Shown here piece after piece: positions 5,746-5,802 of a stretch of 5,802 nt of DNA. Both the position numbers and the translations under genes were made by a program. The stretch lies in NCBI RefSeq assembly GCF_947253225.1, contig NZ_CAMXYR010000076.1, positions 1 through 5,802 on the forward strand, given 5' to 3'. A model generated the notes under the pieces. The model ran no database searches. It worked only from the letters and a program-made list of their open reading frames with translations, and was not told where the DNA came from. Source of the stretch: an uncultured Anaerococcus sp. Its GTDB lineage: Bacteria > Bacillota > Clostridia > Tissierellales > Peptoniphilaceae. Numbering within the stretch: position 1 is the stretch's first letter; each line of letters begins with the position of its first letter.

Positions 5746-5802
5746 ATGATTAATAAATATAGAAATATTATTTCAAAAATGACAATACAAATTAAATATA
5801 TG
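5746..5802 (+). CDS. Possible start of a further gene, truncated by the window end
   Basis: From ATG 5746 the frame stays open for 19 codons to the last base (MINKYRNIISKM...). A TTG at 5740 is an in-frame alternative. No good Shine-Dalgarno sequence is visible, and the segment is too short to assign. The basic N-terminus followed by mixed hydrophobic residues would suit many proteins, so no function is proposed. It may be an open frame by chance. Confidence 0.3.
   Translation, partial: MINKYRNIISKMTIQIKYM

Noticed and set aside
1..5802. CRISPR array, insertion sequence, prophage or toxin-antitoxin system
   Set aside because: No spaced direct repeats, transposase, integrase, terminal inverted repeats or toxin-antitoxin gene pair could be found on either strand.

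Overview
The window is AT-rich and reads as chromosomal DNA of a low-GC Gram-positive bacterium (Firmicutes). The gene order dnaX, ybaB/ebfC, recR beside a serine tRNA and the signal recognition particle (SRP) RNA is the well-known Bacillus/Clostridium arrangement. The combination with a thiamine/nitrate-type binding lipoprotein and a GH32 hydrolase, plus the general protein style, suggests an anaerobic clostridium-like or Tissierellia-type organism (for example Anaerococcus or a relative). That assignment is inference.

Left end (1-287): on the minus strand lies tRNA-Ser(GGA) with an encoded CCA. It is followed with no spacer by the first ~22 bases of what looks like the SRP RNA, which runs off the window. 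The 172-base gap up to dnaX holds two divergent sigma-A-type promoters, one for the tRNA/SRP RNA transcript and one for dnaX. Both have a TGG-extended -10.

Centre (288-5486): five plus-strand genes are packed as an apparent operon. They are dnaX (clamp loader), a YbaB/EbfC nucleoid protein, recR (recombinational repair), a SsuA/THI5-like ABC-transporter substrate-binding lipoprotein starting at TTG, and a cytoplasmic GH32 enzyme, probably sucrose-6-phosphate hydrolase. Junctions are 14 nt, a 1-base TAATG overlap, an 8-base overlap and 31 nt, and no terminator is visible between genes. A replication/repair core thus appears to be transcribed together with two nutrient-acquisition genes that have no partners in view: no permease or ATPase, and no sucrose PTS or fructokinase.

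Right end (5487-5802): a weak AT-rich hairpin, a 56-codon lysine-rich hypothetical gene, and the possible start of another reading frame that leaves the window.

The most interesting signal is inside dnaX. A run of ten A at 1933-1942 is preceded by GGAG and followed at once by a small hairpin, and both alternative frames stop inside that hairpin. This is the layout expected of a programmed frameshift or transcriptional-slippage site making a short DnaX form. Unlike the known cases, it would remove only the last ~58 residues. I see no wholly new multi-gene system.
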